From the NCBI GenBank assembly GCA_963678705.1, contig OY783214.1:7998001-8062000 (forward strand): 64,000 nt of DNA, given 5' to 3'. The DNA comes from Panorpa germanica. Its lineage: Eukaryota > Arthropoda > Insecta > Mecoptera > Panorpidae. The notes beneath the pieces were generated by a model. The model was not told the origin of the DNA and did no database searches. It saw only the letters and a list, made by a program, of their open reading frames with translations. Shown piece after piece: positions 47,851 to 60,995 of the stretch; positions within the stretch are counted from its first letter, which is position 1; every line of letters starts with the position of its first letter. The translations under genes were made by a program, and so were the position numbers.

Positions 47851-48864
47851 TTATTCTTATCTACATTGTTTGTATGAATCTATTCCGCAGTTCCTTGATT
47901 TTCCAAGCATAAGATATCAATGAATTCTCTGGCTTCTATCATGCTATTTAATTTCCTATCGTTAATGTCAAATGTAAGGCAAGTTGAATGTTGTATCTTA
48001 ATAATCACCCAGCAGAAAAATCTTTTGTAAAGTTAAGAATAAAAATAAAGAAAATATTCGCTTGTTAACAACAAGAAGAAAACCATGGTGTTATGTTTTA
48101 CTGGTTTGGTTAGAATGCTGTGTCATTAATAACAGAAGAAGATAAAAGACAAGTCTCTAGACAGTGTCATTACCCCCAAAACATGAAGCTTACTTTGTCA
48201 TAAAAAGGATAAGGGGGAGGGTGAGGAAAGTCGAGCAATATGTAAATCTATAAGCGGATAGAATTTGTTTGGTATTTTTATATAATTATTTATTCTATTT
48301 GTAATTTATCTTTCCATGACAGGTATTAGAATTTTATATTGTAAAAAGCTCATTTCAAACTTATTGCTTTCACGATACGTATATGTTTGACTTAAATAGG
48401 GTATTCATATGAATTTTAACAGGGTTGAGTTTAATGTTGATTTTTTCTATTAAGAGGTGTCTCGTTTTAGCACCTATTGTGAAATAAATGCAATTCAATT
48501 TAAAAAAAATTCTTCTTTAAAAAATAGCTGCAAGTTAAACGTGTTAACCATATGTTTACATGAAGAAAGAATAAAGAAAGTACAGTCTAAAAAGTTTGTC
48601 ATTATATACTCATATAAAAGGATTAATCGCCAATTAATATCTATTTATACTTTGTCATATCCCATGTAGAAAATTGTCTTACATTGTAAAATTCACACTT
48701 GCCAGCTTACTAGAAGCTAATTACAGTGTCACATTTGCTAGCTGACTCATACAGGCTAGCTTGTTCTTCATTAAAAATTTTTCTTATATCATAATTAAAT
48801 TAAAATACCGGTAAATAATATTTACCTTCATTAAAATAGTAAACATAAATCTATGTAGAAAATA

Positions 48865-49338
48865 TCTTCTTATTATTATAATGTTCCAGTTGTATATTTA
48901 TATGTTTACGCGATTCATATGGTGGCTCGAAAACGGCTCAGCGCATTTTCTTGAAAATTATCTATTTCGTAGATAAAAAATTTCTAAGAGTTTTGGTGTC
49001 TTCAGATTTTTCACTGAATTTCCTGAAAACCCGCAATTTTGGAAAAACTAAAAAATTTTTTTTTACTTTTTGCTCTATAACTTTTAATTCATAAAAAATA
49101 AAAAATTAAAATTTGGTATGTGTATTACGGTATTTAATGCCTTTTTTTTGGAAAATTAGAAATTGAAAAATTGTAAAAGGAGGCGTTGAGAAAATTAGGG
49201 GGCCCAGTAGGAAACTTTGGAGAACACTCAAATTTTGTATTATATAATAATGAAATATGTTATTAAGAAAAAATAATTTGAAATCCAAAAATTCAAACAC
49301 AAAAGACAGTCGTCGCTTGCGACGGGGGTAAACTATAG
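48865..49338 (+). mobile_element. Helitron-like non-autonomous element, copy C
   Basis: 474 bp in the same order as copy B: TTATTATAATGTTCCAG near the 5' end, TATTTCGTAGA, TTTCCTGAAAACCCGCAA, and the same hairpin CGTCGCTTGCGACG at 49311-49324. The 3' end reads ACTATAG before T, one change from CTCTAG. It is shorter than B in the middle. Confidence 0.65.
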
Positions 49339-50539
49339 TATATCATTTCCAAATTCTCGTGTTATGCATTATTAATTTCCACCTTGTGTTATTTCACTAT
49401 TCCACAATATGTACTATGGTTTTCTTTAATGATATTGTAGGATATCTTTTTAATGGTTTTAAAGGATTCATTTTTTTACACAATCTGAGAGGCTCTATAT
49501 ATAATACCTATAATATATAAAGTAATTTGTGAAATAATTTGCTGGCTTATTGACACAAAATATAAATTAAAACCCTCCTGAACCCCTGTAACTTTTAGCC
49601 ACACGTATACGTATACGCACAACACATGACACGATGCCTTACATCCAGCGGGTCGTGGTTAGTGGGTATCCAATCTGTAAAGAGATAAATTGAGATCATG
49701 AATCTAATGCCTGCCAGTAAAACACAAAGCTGTGGTTTTTATTATTACTCGTACCCCAATGCCAATATAACGGGGCAACGAGTAATTTTGTTCCCTCCAA
49801 GTTGACTTCTATAGAACACACCAATACAATGGCTGCGAACTGTAGGCAATTTATATCGTTCGTTATTCGACTTCAAAAGCCTCTAGCCAAAGAATCTTAT
49901 CAGCAGGCTCTGATTCTATGGTATACTGTATACTATACGATGAACAGAACAAGTATGGTCTATAAATATATCGCTCTATGCGATTCAATAAACTAAGTGA
50001 TATTATTTCGATTCGTGACTTTTCTCATATAACTTTGTATCTATTGAAGTCAATTTATGAATAGGTATGTAATAAAGATGGTAAATATATGTTATTGCCT
50101 CAAAGAATATTTAAAAATCATACGCTTTATTTACATACGTATTATTTACTGTGTTTGTTGAAGAACAATTCGTACGCTGTTACGCAAATGATTTGAAATT
50201 CTGTTGTTTTTAGTTTTGTGGACGAGTGGCGATAAGATATTGATGCGAGGCTGTTGTGTCTTTATTTGATGAACCAAATATAACCATAAACTTATTAGAC
50301 AACCAAAGAGTAAAAATGCGTACCTTTTTTCGTAAGATGCAGGTGAATTTTGTAAAAATTCTCAACTTCTTCTAAAAATATTGGTTACTTAGAATTCTGC
50401 AAAGGTTGATGATGGGTTATTCTGTACTATATGCCAAAAAAATCAACCTGGGTCATTATTCGCACCATTTATGTTTATGTATACACATTAGACAATCTTA
50501 CAATTTTTCTAAACATAAAGTATTTTATTAAGTGAAGAG

Positions 50540-51100
50540 AAATGCTTCAATTTTTTTTTAAAATTAATTATATTAATGTACAACATATTAAGTGTATTGT
50601 GTGAAAAATTGAAGTCGTTTGGAATAAAACTGTAGGAGGACACTTTGCTTTTTCAGAGTCGGTGTCCTTTCCAGCTCAAAATATACTGTGCCGATCCTTT
50701 TGAAATTTTGCACACTTTTTCTTTACATAATTGGCGAGGTAACGCTGTCGAGTGTTTTTTTTAATGATAACGTATTTTAAAATAACAAAGTTTCTGATTT
50801 TTTTCATAAAAAATTGGTATTTTGACTTCTAAGTGCTGTAAAGAATTAAAAATTAATAAAAAAAAACTCGGCAGGGTTACCTGCAGAAACTTATCAACTA
50901 ATGAAATCATTTTAGTGTTTTGATTTCAAATAATCCAGTGATGAGTTATGAGGAACACCGCAATGAAACTATTTTTTGTGACGTCTGCGGAGATTCACTG
51001 CCTTATTTCTTAATATTTATTTATGAAAATTTTTACAAAGTATTCTCTAAATGTTATTTTACTACGTAGTAATTATAGAAGTAATTATATATTAACTGTT
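50540..51100 (-). repeat. Unclassified interspersed repeat, copy 2 (inverted)
   Basis: About 560 bp, the inverted partner of 36383-36995. Similar along the whole length with many small differences, so both copies are old. The end ATATATTAACTGTTTT mirrors the start of copy 1. Confidence 0.65.
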
Positions 51101-51567
51101 TTAATGTGTGACCGTAATATATCTAATACATAACTGTTCAATATGTAAATATACAATTTATATACTCTATAGATGTATACGGAGTAATATTTTAGTTCAT
51201 CGTATAATGTTTTATTCTTTCCTATGTAATTTTTTCAAATTTACCTCCGCGGTGTTTTACGAGTTTTTTATTCAATACCTATATTCGTTTTTAACGTAGG
51301 AGCAAACAGATTATGATTTTTCTATTAACTTTTTTTAATAAGAATCTATTTAAAGCCGAAACGAACGTCATTTCCTTCTCTTACACCCGTCCCTCCTTCT
51401 CCACCGTTTCACTGTCAAGCGTGAAAAACATTCAATTTTCTGATTACGTTTTCCACAGATTACTGTTCATAAAGCAAACAGCTGAACAAACACAAACACA
51501 AATACTCGTACATACAAATTACACTGATAAACACGCTTGCTTTCGTTTTATGTACAATATGTCACGT

Positions 51568-51680
51568 CCATGGGCGTCCGCACGGGAAGGGACACCACCC
51601 CGCTTCTCTCTATGTCGTTTCACATTGAATATACAAAAGTCCGAAGTTCCGCCCTATAAATATCCCGCGGACGCCCATGG
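51568..51680. mobile_element. Short MITE-like element with CCATGGGCGTCCGC ends
   Basis: 113 bp bounded by CCATGGGCGTCCGCACGGGA and the near-perfect complement TCCCGCGGACGCCCATGG. It is markedly GC-richer than its surroundings. The family is not recognised and no clear target duplication was found. Confidence 0.5.
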
Positions 51681-52632
51681 CCATGTATTTCATTTAACTA
51701 TCCTACTATCTTTAAGCAAATATTTACGTAATCGATAAAATTATTGATTTTATTCTCTCAATTTATCATCGGACAAGATACCACTATCGTCAACTTTGAA
51801 AACAATTTTTTAGACCTTTCTTTAGAACTTTTATGTCACATTTCTTTATGTTTGATATGAAATATATTTTGATGATTTGGTTATGTAGGCAGAAAGCTTT
51901 TAAAAGAAAAGAAAAACGTCCCCTACAACTGCCCCATCCGTCATATATCTTAGGTTTTTATGTTTCGACTCACATTTATTTTTTCTCTTTTCTTCTTTTA
52001 TATTCTACATATATTTCTCTCCTTCTTTTCACAAAATTTTTACGCAGTATTCGTCTCGTTTGAGTTTTTTTTTTATCTTTTTTACTTCAAGTACACTGTT
52101 TTGAATTTTCAAGTAACATTGCTTTATTTTTCTTCGTAACGCAAATATTTAGACAGTAGTTATAAGTATGCCAACTTGATTAAATCGTAATATTTAATGT
52201 CGTTTCCATTCCTCAAGTTTGTGACCATACCTCAACATTACTGTTTATTATTAAATGAATATTTATTTTAATTTCACCAAAAAAAGAAATTCATTTCAAG
52301 GTAAATATTAAAAACAATTACTTTCTTGAATTTTTAATATTCGGTTTATATTTCGTATGGAAGATTATTATATGAGAGCTCTCCGTGAAAATTAAAAGTT
52401 AAACTTTCTGTTTAATGTTAACTTATTTTTCTGCATATTAAATATTATTCTGTTACAGTATTTTTTAAACTTTATTTAAATGTTTTATATATATGAAAAT
52501 ATACATATTAAATCGAGATTCAGAATTAAAACCGATTTTGAATTAGATTTACTAGTGATAGTCACAGTTTTTTAAAAAGAAAGAATAATACAAAGTTTTC
52601 AAACAGTCAAAAAAACGTCAACGGAAAAAAAA

Positions 52633-52826
52633 TTGACGACACAGTAAGAGTATTAATACTTGACACTGGCTGCTGTATATTCGGATTCGATCTCCAAACC
52701 AGAGTTACAGCGGTGTAGTTCACATATATGACGCCATGACACCACAAAATTTACCAACCAACAAAGTACGAGTTGGTGATAGGACTCAGCATCAGAAATA
52801 GGTCGACGTTAAATACATTAACTAAA
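52633..52826 (+). mobile_element. tRNA-derived SINE, family 1, second copy
   Basis: About 194 bp. ATTGACGACACAGTAAGAG head, degenerate B box GGATTCGATCTCC, CCAGAGTTACAGCGGTGTAG, and the family tail GGACTCAGCATCAGAAATAG then GTCGACGTTAAATACATTAA. Confidence 0.65.
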
Positions 52827-53488
52827 ACGAAAACCAATTTGAAACAAAAATAATATTTACTTTTTATTTCTGTTTAAATTAACAATTTAAAAAATTATAC
52901 ATCTCAGATTTATCAGCCGATTTTAAATAAAGTGCAAAATAAAGTCTAAAAAAATTTAGAAAATATAATCCTTTTAAAAATCGCCGCATGAGTTTTTAAT
53001 GCGGTCAAAATAAACAATAAAATATGGGTAAATTAGCGAAATAAGCATAAAAAGTTATTCACGGTCAAAAGTCAATAAAAATGGTTTTTCGAATTATTGC
53101 GGTAAACGGTAAGTTTTATCATAAAAATAGATCAGACCAAAGTTGTAGATCATGAAATTATCTACAATAATTGTTCTTATACTTTTTTTCTAAGAATGAT
53201 CATTCCTGAGGTATTGCGTACCCAAGGTTCAAATGTTTATTTTGTCCGGGTTATTTTAGTACATATATCTAGCTTCTTATATCTATTTTTGAAAGCTCAA
53301 ATTAATAATAATGGCAAAAATATATGCCTAACCGTGCTAAAGATGACTTTTATTTTCCCCAATCCGCGAAACAGCTACAGGTCAGGTCACAAAGTCCGTC
53401 TGACATCACCTGAGTATATAAAACTCACATATTCAATATAACATTTAACACATTTTAAACTGAAGCTATAAAAACTTTACATCATAGA

Positions 53489-53632
53489 AGCCAACAAAAA
53501 ATTGTTGACTTACAATGCCGTAGGGATTATATAATTATGTCCTATAATATTATTAACTCGGTGGGTTTTTGTTGTGTTGATCCTACGACCTAGGGTAATT
53601 GTCATGTTGATAGACACTGTGACATGTTGGCT
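53489..53632. repeat. Possible small inverted-repeat element
   Basis: GAAGCCAACA and TGTTGGCTTC bound about 144 bp, with a weaker inner pair GCCGTAGGGAT and ATCCTACGACC. Arms are short and interrupted, so this may be coincidence or an old MITE. Confidence 0.25.
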
Positions 53633-53937
53633 TCAGAGCCATCTGTCTTTGTTGTGGTCAATTCATACTCATATACATATTTAAAAGCAAGGTATGAAGA
53701 ATTTGAATTAAGCAAATATACAATGGTAACTTGATTTATAAAACTTGTTGAAAAAATAATTAGATTTAGATAATTTGTTAATTATTCTTATTGATAATAT
53801 TAATATTTGTGTAAGTTAGATTTAAGTTAAGCTTAATTCACTACTTGACACATTACTTTGCTTCTAACAGTGGTAGATTAGATTGCAGGGTGTCCTATAA
53901 ATAAAAGAAATAGCTTTATGTTAGCTACTTTTGAAAT

Positions 53938-54373
53938 GAGTCTGAAGCGAATGTGATTACAACTGTTGTTAGTGACAGATCGAACTTGTATATGAGTGAG
54001 ATAAAGCACGAGAAAGGTACACGAGTCGGCTGAATGCAAACTAAACACGAAACGAAGTTTTCAACGAAAATGTGCACGAGCCCATGTATTGTGATTCTAT
54101 AGAATTTTTAACAATAGCAAAACAGGGGATTCTGTTGTATTATATTTGATTGTATGTATATATTTAAATATTTTTCAATAGTATTCGTAAACATCTCTGT
54201 TGATGAAACCAACAATCCCCTGCGACCGAGAAATCTAGCCGCTGAATATATGCTCAACACCAGTTTAAAATCAGTTTAGTTACGTTCGTGCCGTGTGTTT
54301 TATCTCACTCGTAAACACGTTCGTTTTTTTACTAACAACACAGTTGTAATGACATTCGGTTCGGGCAGATTCG
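53938..54373. mobile_element. Foldback-type element with ~75-bp inverted arms
   Basis: The left arm (53938-54010) contains GATTACAACTGTTGTTAGTG and GAGTGAGATAAAGCAC. The right arm (about 54293-54373) is its imperfect complement, with GTGTTTTATCTCACTC and ACTAACAACACAGTTGTAAT. Inside, a second smaller inverted pair, AGGGGATTCTGTTG (~54125) and CAACAATCCCCTG (~54208), sits nearly symmetrically. No coding. Confidence 0.6.
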
Positions 54374-55381
54374 GGGCTAAGGTTTGCAACCAGTCGCGTC
54401 GTGTGCTGAGGACCTTAGTCATAATTTTCTAGTTCACATTACATAATTTTTTTTTGGGTTTAGCGTTAAATTAAATTGTATCAAGTCACAATATACTCGT
54501 GTTAACTCTCCAAAGTTCGTTTAATAGCCCATAATTTATTATTTTGTAAATGAAGTCGTTTATTTTCGAAAGTGAGATAACAGTTTTCTAAAGATGAATA
54601 TCGCCGACTATGGCATTTACGTTGTCTTTTAGATTATGAATATTTACAGCGAATTTGTAAAGTCACAAAACGAATTTGTAGTTCAAATTGCCCAAAATAT
54701 ACATTTTTATCAATAATTAATTTTTATTTGTTTTAAATTTTTAAACAGTGTAGATACTGACATTGGTTAACATAATGTACATTTTTCTTTGAAAGTGTGT
54801 GTTGTGTGTGTGTTTATGTATGTAACACATGCCGCAGATTCTATCTTTTGTTTCAATGAAAGCTGTAATGAATATGAGACCCTGAGATGATTAAAATGTG
54901 AATCTGTACATACATTTATCAAAGAGAAATTTAGATTCAAAATAAAGAAAAAATTATTTTAGAGCTATTATACAATTGTATTTTTATAAAATACGGTTCA
55001 AATAATACAACAAATCTTCAGTTCTGATTTATTTTGTTTAGTTTGAAAAGTTTTAATGCATTATTTTATTTTCGAATTTGTTTATGATAAATATTGTAAA
55101 CATTTTATCGCTATTTGTAAACATTTGCACGTGCAAGCTGAAATTAATTGTTCAATTCTTTTTTTAAGTAGTGGGGATAGAGTGCTGCAAAACTTGTTAA
55201 GACTTGTCTAACAGTATTAAAAAGAATACATTTCAAAATTATAATTAGTTGCAATCTGTTCGTCCGCCTGCTCGGTCGTTTGGCTGTGAAGCGATATGGC
55301 GGTGAAATTTGATAAACGTAGATTTCGTTGTGAAGTAAATTTATTCTTATATTTTCATTTTACTTTTAATTAAAAAAAATA

Positions 55382-55660
55382 TTTTCTTTTTATAATTTGA
55401 GTTTAATTACAATTAATCATTATCATTTCATCTGATTGTTTATCAAAACAAAATTAATTTAAAATTTTTCTTAATCTTTTATTTTTCAAAACTATCATTA
55501 TATTCTATTTTATTTTTACCAAATTAATAAATTCATTTAAAAAATGGTTTTCTTTTTATAATTCGAGTTTAATTACAATTAATCATCATCATTTCATCTG
55601 ATCGTTTATCAAAATAAAATTTATTTATAATTTTTCTTAATTTTTTATTTTTTAAAACTA
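55382..55660 (+). repeat. Tandem duplication of ~112 bp (offset 166)
   Basis: TTTTCTTTTTATAATTTGAG ... ATCATTTCATCTGATTGTTT at 55382-55494 recurs at 55549-55660 with a few substitutions. Non-coding and AT-rich. Confidence 0.7.
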
Positions 55661-55695
55661 GGTGTTGTGATTTGTGTATGATAAAAAGGACTCTA

Positions 55696-55764
55696 AGAAA
55701 TGTAACCAATTTTATATTTTAATTACTTACAGTTTTTATAATTTTTGGAATTGGTTACATTTCT
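55696..55764. repeat. Perfect 16-bp inverted repeat with a 37-bp loop
   Basis: AGAAATGTAACCAATT (55696-55711) and AATTGGTTACATTTCT (55749-55764). The stem can extend by two pairs after one mismatch. It could be a small foldback insertion or a hairpin RNA. Confidence 0.5.
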
Positions 55765-56161
55765 AAGTAATTTTTTCAAAACTGCTGCATTTACTTTCTG
55801 AAATTAAGGTATGATTATGATGATATTATGCATGCTTTTTTTATTTACGCGTTGCATTCACAAAACGTAAAAGTGAAAATTGGTTTTTATAATGTTGTTT
55901 ACAGTTAAATAAAAATTAATTATTCCCATTTAAATATACTTTTAATACATGTTTTCAGTGAAATGAGTATATTCCCGAAATTTAAAAATATTACCAACTG
56001 ATGGAGATACACTTTTTATCTTTTCTAACATTTAATATGAGTGAAACCTCGAGAGAATATTTTGATCTATGTTAATATTGTAGCAGGAGACTTCTGAGTA
56101 GGCATTTTTAGTAGTTTTATTCAGGTTGAGTCACTGCATATGCTTTCACTCCCGCTTCCCT

Positions 56162-56240
56162 TCTCTTCTACGTTTTGTTCAATAGAAACAATGCGTTTGT
56201 TGCTAGCAGTGCGGACCTATGGACGCTTATCTTAAGATAG
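56162..56240 (+). repeat. Short dispersed repeat, copy 2
   Basis: CTTCTACGTTTTGTTCAATA ... GTGCGGACCTATGGACGCTT then ATCTTAAGA, partner of 30711-30786. Confidence 0.35.
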
Positions 56241-58788
56241 AGGTTTCTATAAATTGGACTTTTATATTATTTAAAAACTTTTAATAGTTTAAACATATTT
56301 TAATGCATTCTTTTTGTATTATATTTTTAAATATTTCTATAATGGTGTAAAGTTTTCTTTTAGTTCCATCATCAACGGATTTGATTCCATTCCTTTTTTA
56401 AACAATGGTCCCTACGACTATACTACAGTTGTTTTACAGCTATATACACGTATACATGAACTATACGACTATATACAATAGGATATTATTTTCGCCTCAC
56501 AACTTTTTTTCAGTAGTTTGCTTTTGTTTTACTATATATTATTTCGTTTCATGTTAAGTTATATAAATGTGGTAACGATGGGCTTTGGTGGACGTGGACC
56601 CCAGACCAGACATTCGCGTTTAGTTACCGCTAAATGAGCGTCGCGGCGCATGATACTCTGGTAAGGCCAGCCTATTTGCACGTGCATACTGAAAGTACAA
56701 TTCTCTACAAAAATAATATTCAATTTTGGTTTTAAAAATATAATAAACGTACCTCGAGATTAAGGAGTTATTATGTTGATATATGCGAATATTTAATTAA
56801 TTAGGCAAAAACAAAAGCGTATTTTCATTGCTTATACTCTTTATTTATTTCTAGTAAACTCATTGTTTGAAAATATTGAATCCTTTTTTAATACTGTAAT
56901 TGTTTATAGTACATACGTGTTTTTCAATATTAAAAAAATACAAATTAATATAACAATATAAAATAATTTTTTTTTAGTTAATTATTCGATTAAAATATAG
57001 TGGCAAGAACTTTTAATTGAAATTTAATTAATCAATTCTTTTTTAACAATTTCGTTAATTATGTCAAGGTCATATTTGTGTTACTACACTGCCACTGAAT
57101 AAATGTTTACAAGGATGTAATAAGGATGTTAAATAAATTGTCGTTTGATAAATTTACAGGCTTATATTTCTTTGAAAGTGTTGTGTAAGGTGGGGTGGGG
57201 TGTAGGTGGTAATGTAAATGTATAAGTGAATTTCAATTTATATGTAAAACTCCACCATTATTAATTTTTCTACAAATGCATTTTACCTACCTACGCTTTT
57301 CATTTCACTTTACACTATATTCTTCTTTTGTTTATAATTTCAGAATATTTTAGCATTGTAAATAAAATGGTAGATTTTTGAATGTACATTTCCGCTAATC
57401 GCATTCGTGCACGCTCTACAGGAAACTAATTGAATTAAGCGGGAGCACATAGAGACTGAACAAATTAAATATTATTTTCTATTTCTGAAACCTTCCTTCT
57501 CAAATGTACGAGTAACGGGTAACGGGTAACGGCTAAAACCTTGCAATCCAGATAATCTGCATAAAGACTACACAATTTCTATGCTATTTTCAGTTCAATT
57601 TATAAAAGCATGCACATTGCACATTGCTTGCTGCAGTTTTAAATTGTAACTCAAGTTTTGGTATAAACTCATCACTTGAACTGAAATGAAATGTAAATTA
57701 TACTGCAATTATTTTATTTTTGTGGATATTTTCTACAGGAACTTGTTCCGATCGAAGGAGAACTTTGTTTTGCTTTAGATACGCCAACACGTCTTAGAAA
57801 ACCTATCTGAAATAACAGCACTCTGAGCCTGAGAGTCTAGTGTAATTCAATAAGTGTTTTCTTACCGTAACACAATTTACTTGCTAAAACGTTTTTATAA
57901 TAAATAATCGATAACTTTTCTTAAATTTCTTATGCAAATATTCCTTAAACATTGATTGATGAAGTTGCATTTTTATTAACTTCGTCTTTCCTTCTATTTT
58001 CCGATTTAGTAATGGATATGAATACAAACCTTCTACCTTATTAATATTTTTAGTGTAACTAAAACACTAAATTATAATTTGGTAAACAAAAAAAGATGCT
58101 TCAAAATCAAAATGTCGTAAATTCCTTTCTGCTATAATTGGAATACTTTAATATATATTTGAATACATTAATATTCCATAGTTATTAGCACTTAAAAACA
58201 ATATATAGATTTAAAAACATTTGTAATACATAATTTATAGTCTATAAATACGGGTATGAGTATTTAAAATATGGAGATTAAATTAGTTTCATTGATAAAG
58301 TCAAAAAGGTTTTTCAGACTTTCTCTGCTTCAAATATCTGATTATAGTCTTCAGGAATATTACAGTTTTGTCTGTGCGATTGGTGCTTGGACCATTGAAG
58401 AATAATATGTGTTATTTTTTTCTTTTTTAATATTTATTTTAGTACATCAACTTTTAATAGTTATTAGCACTTTAATAAACATACACTATACATTTATATA
58501 TATTTTATTTTAATTATATCTATTTCTTTTATAAATTCTTATTTTTCTTATCCGTTCTTCCAGAGGCATATATAATATATAATAATATGTGTTATTGTTC
58601 ATATTGTTCACATATTGGTTCACAAAACCACAAGTTTTCTTTTGAATAAGTAGGTATGAGTGAGATTTGTATGACCTATCATGAGTCTACATATTACTAC
58701 TTCCATTTTTCTATTTAGTCCGATCGGTAACTCCTAGTTGTTATCTAGTTACCTTGATTATTCACCTTAATAATCATAAACTTATTAG

Positions 58789-58875
58789 GCAGTGGTGTAG
58801 ACACATATATGAGGCCATAACATCACACATACCCAGCATCGGAAATAGGCCAAGATTAAATAAATTATAAAAAAT
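58789..58875 (+). mobile_element. SINE family 1, tail fragment
   Basis: CAGTGGTGTAGACACATATA then TGAGGCCATAACATCACAC and CAGCATCGGAAATAGGCCAA, matching 52,710-52,815. The tRNA-like head is missing. Confidence 0.55.
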
Positions 58876-59848
58876 AAAATAACATTTATACTTAAGTTAC
58901 TATCAGTAACAAGACTGAAGAAAGCTTTAAAAATGAAGATACTAATTAAAATAAATGATTACATTTTCATTGAAAGTTAAATCAGACCTGGAAATACGTA
59001 CAAAAATCAAACAATAATAAAACCCGCGAGAAAAAGATTCTAAAATCTTTGAAAAGTAAAAGCTCCCTTATACCATATACTTAGATTCTTTTATATACAT
59101 ATATACGAGATACTTCTCATAGAGAGGCTCACATATCTATTTATTCTTACCTTTATCAAGGTCTTAGGCGTAATGTTTACCACCCGTAGTAAAAGTGGAT
59201 ACTCGAAACCAAAAGTTAGCTGAATTGTGTATATAGGGCAGTAAATAAAAATACAAACAGTGGAGAAATCTTTATAACAGGCATTTTATTGTAACGACCG
59301 ATACGTTTTTACAAATATTAGTTTAACAATATAGTTTTATACATTATTAGTTAATTTTTGGTATTACTATTATTCTATTCTTAATGTTTTTGCCATTTGG
59401 CACTACATTTTTGTGCCTCAACTCATTTATTTACATGTCATTGTGATTAACTCAATTTTGATCCTTATTAAATTTAAACATTCTCACTCCTTCCAAACAA
59501 AAAATAATAATATAAATTTATCCTTATAAAAATAAAGTTAATTTTTGTTTAATTCACTTTTGTTGAATAAGAATTAATTTTTTCAATAAATTTCTACGAT
59601 TTTTATGCTATCTTATTCTTGGCTTCTACTAAATTCTTATTCCAGTATGTAGGAGGCTGTATTCGGTTGATCTTACATTATAACAAGCTAACTGTGTCCG
59701 AATTCAGTACTAAACTCTGCATAGTTATTGACAAGGCTGCTATTATGAAGTATTTCTTAACAATCTCAATCTAAAAATATTTCTATTTAGGATACTTGAC
59801 GGTAAAGTAACTATGAGCTACAACAGCTTATATCTCGCACTAATTGTA

Positions 59849-60003
59849 ATATATTAATTATGTGTTTTGTAGATTAGTTTATCATTTGGTAAGTTAAGTC
59901 TTTGCTAGTCATGGAATAAATATATTCTATCTCCGGGTATCGAACCCGGCTAAGCATAACTGAGTGTTAGAGGCTGTGACCTAACTATCTCGGTCACCCA
60001 GGG
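59849..60003 (-). mobile_element. tRNA-derived SINE, family 2
   Basis: On the - strand: TGACCGAGATAGTTAGG (A box), a perfect TpsiC-type arm CCGGG-TTCGATA-CCCGG containing the B box GGTTCGATACC (59936-59946), then an A/T-rich body with ACCAAATGATAAACTAATCT. The acceptor arm does not pair, so it is not a tRNA gene. Confidence 0.65.
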
Positions 60004-60912
60004 GATGCTTTAGTTTTTATTTCATTGAACAGATTATTTAAAAACTATAGCCAAAAACTTATGGTTCTTTCACTTTTAAAAACTTTCACTGTTACGATTT
60101 TGTTGATAGGACTAGGACTAGTATAGTAAACAGAACGTTCCAACATATTAATAATAACAGTAAAGTACAAAATTATAACTGAAAAGCAGCATCATTTTAA
60201 GTAAAAATGATATAATTCAGTTTATCATCTTTATTTGTAGGTTATGTAAATATTTTAAGATCTAATCACTATTCATAGTACGTCTTCGTAAGCTGAGTGC
60301 TTCACAATTTCTATTGAGCAACATTTTCTATATTTCACTCGCATAATAATGTTATATAAATTCAAATATTTAACTATTGAGTCACACTAATGATTCAGTG
60401 TGTACATTGAAAATGAGAAAACTATAATACAGAAGATGTAGAGACCTCTAAACAGCCTCTGCAGTGCGGCTGTGCTTTGCTCTGCTCTGCTCTGCTACAT
60501 ATACTGTACTATACTATAATGTGCGTATTCGCAGTCGTATATATAGACTCTGTGCGTGAGCTTTGTGAAGAATTGGAAACCCCCTGGTGGTGACCCAGAA
60601 AACTATAGTCCCCAAGCTTGAAGTATACCATAAGAGATATAGAAATGCAAAATCCAAATAGATACCAAACCAGTACACACTATTCGTATGGTATATACCT
60701 AATATAAAAACGTCTCCATTCAATTGATGTATGGAAAATTCTTGACATTCAACATCTATCTGAAAATTTATGTGTCTTTGATAGTATTATCTCTCTCTCT
60801 TTCTTTTAGTGAAATATATCATAAGCAGAACTCGGCGATATGGGACCATGATGCTGATATATTGATGCTTATGGGAATTTATATCTACTCGTAAATACAC
60901 ATATGTATATGC

Positions 60913-60995
<83 letters not shown>

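Larger units (their letters stand above)
44245..48864. other. Presumed bru3 intron, 44.2-48.9 kb
   Basis: Holds the GC-elevated block at 45.9 kb, the MITE at 46.4 kb and the tandem motif at 47.8 kb. Remaining sequence is AT-rich and unremarkable. Confidence 0.4.
49339..52632. other. Presumed bru3 intron, 49.3-52.6 kb
   Basis: Holds the inverted repeat copy at 50.5 kb and the small MITE at 51.57 kb. Open stretches here look accidental. Confidence 0.4.
54374..58788. other. Presumed bru3 intron, 54.4-58.8 kb
   Basis: Holds the tandem duplication and hairpin at 55.4-55.8 kb, one short repeat copy at 56.2 kb and a triple AACGGGT tract at 57,510. Nothing else recognised. Confidence 0.4.

Noticed and set aside
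51313-51738. 141-codon open frame on the + strand
   Set aside because: It runs through the inverted-repeat element at 51,568-51,680 and has no family features.
59936-60003. tRNA gene on the - strand
   Set aside because: The TpsiC arm is perfect but the acceptor arm does not pair and the sequence continues into a SINE body.
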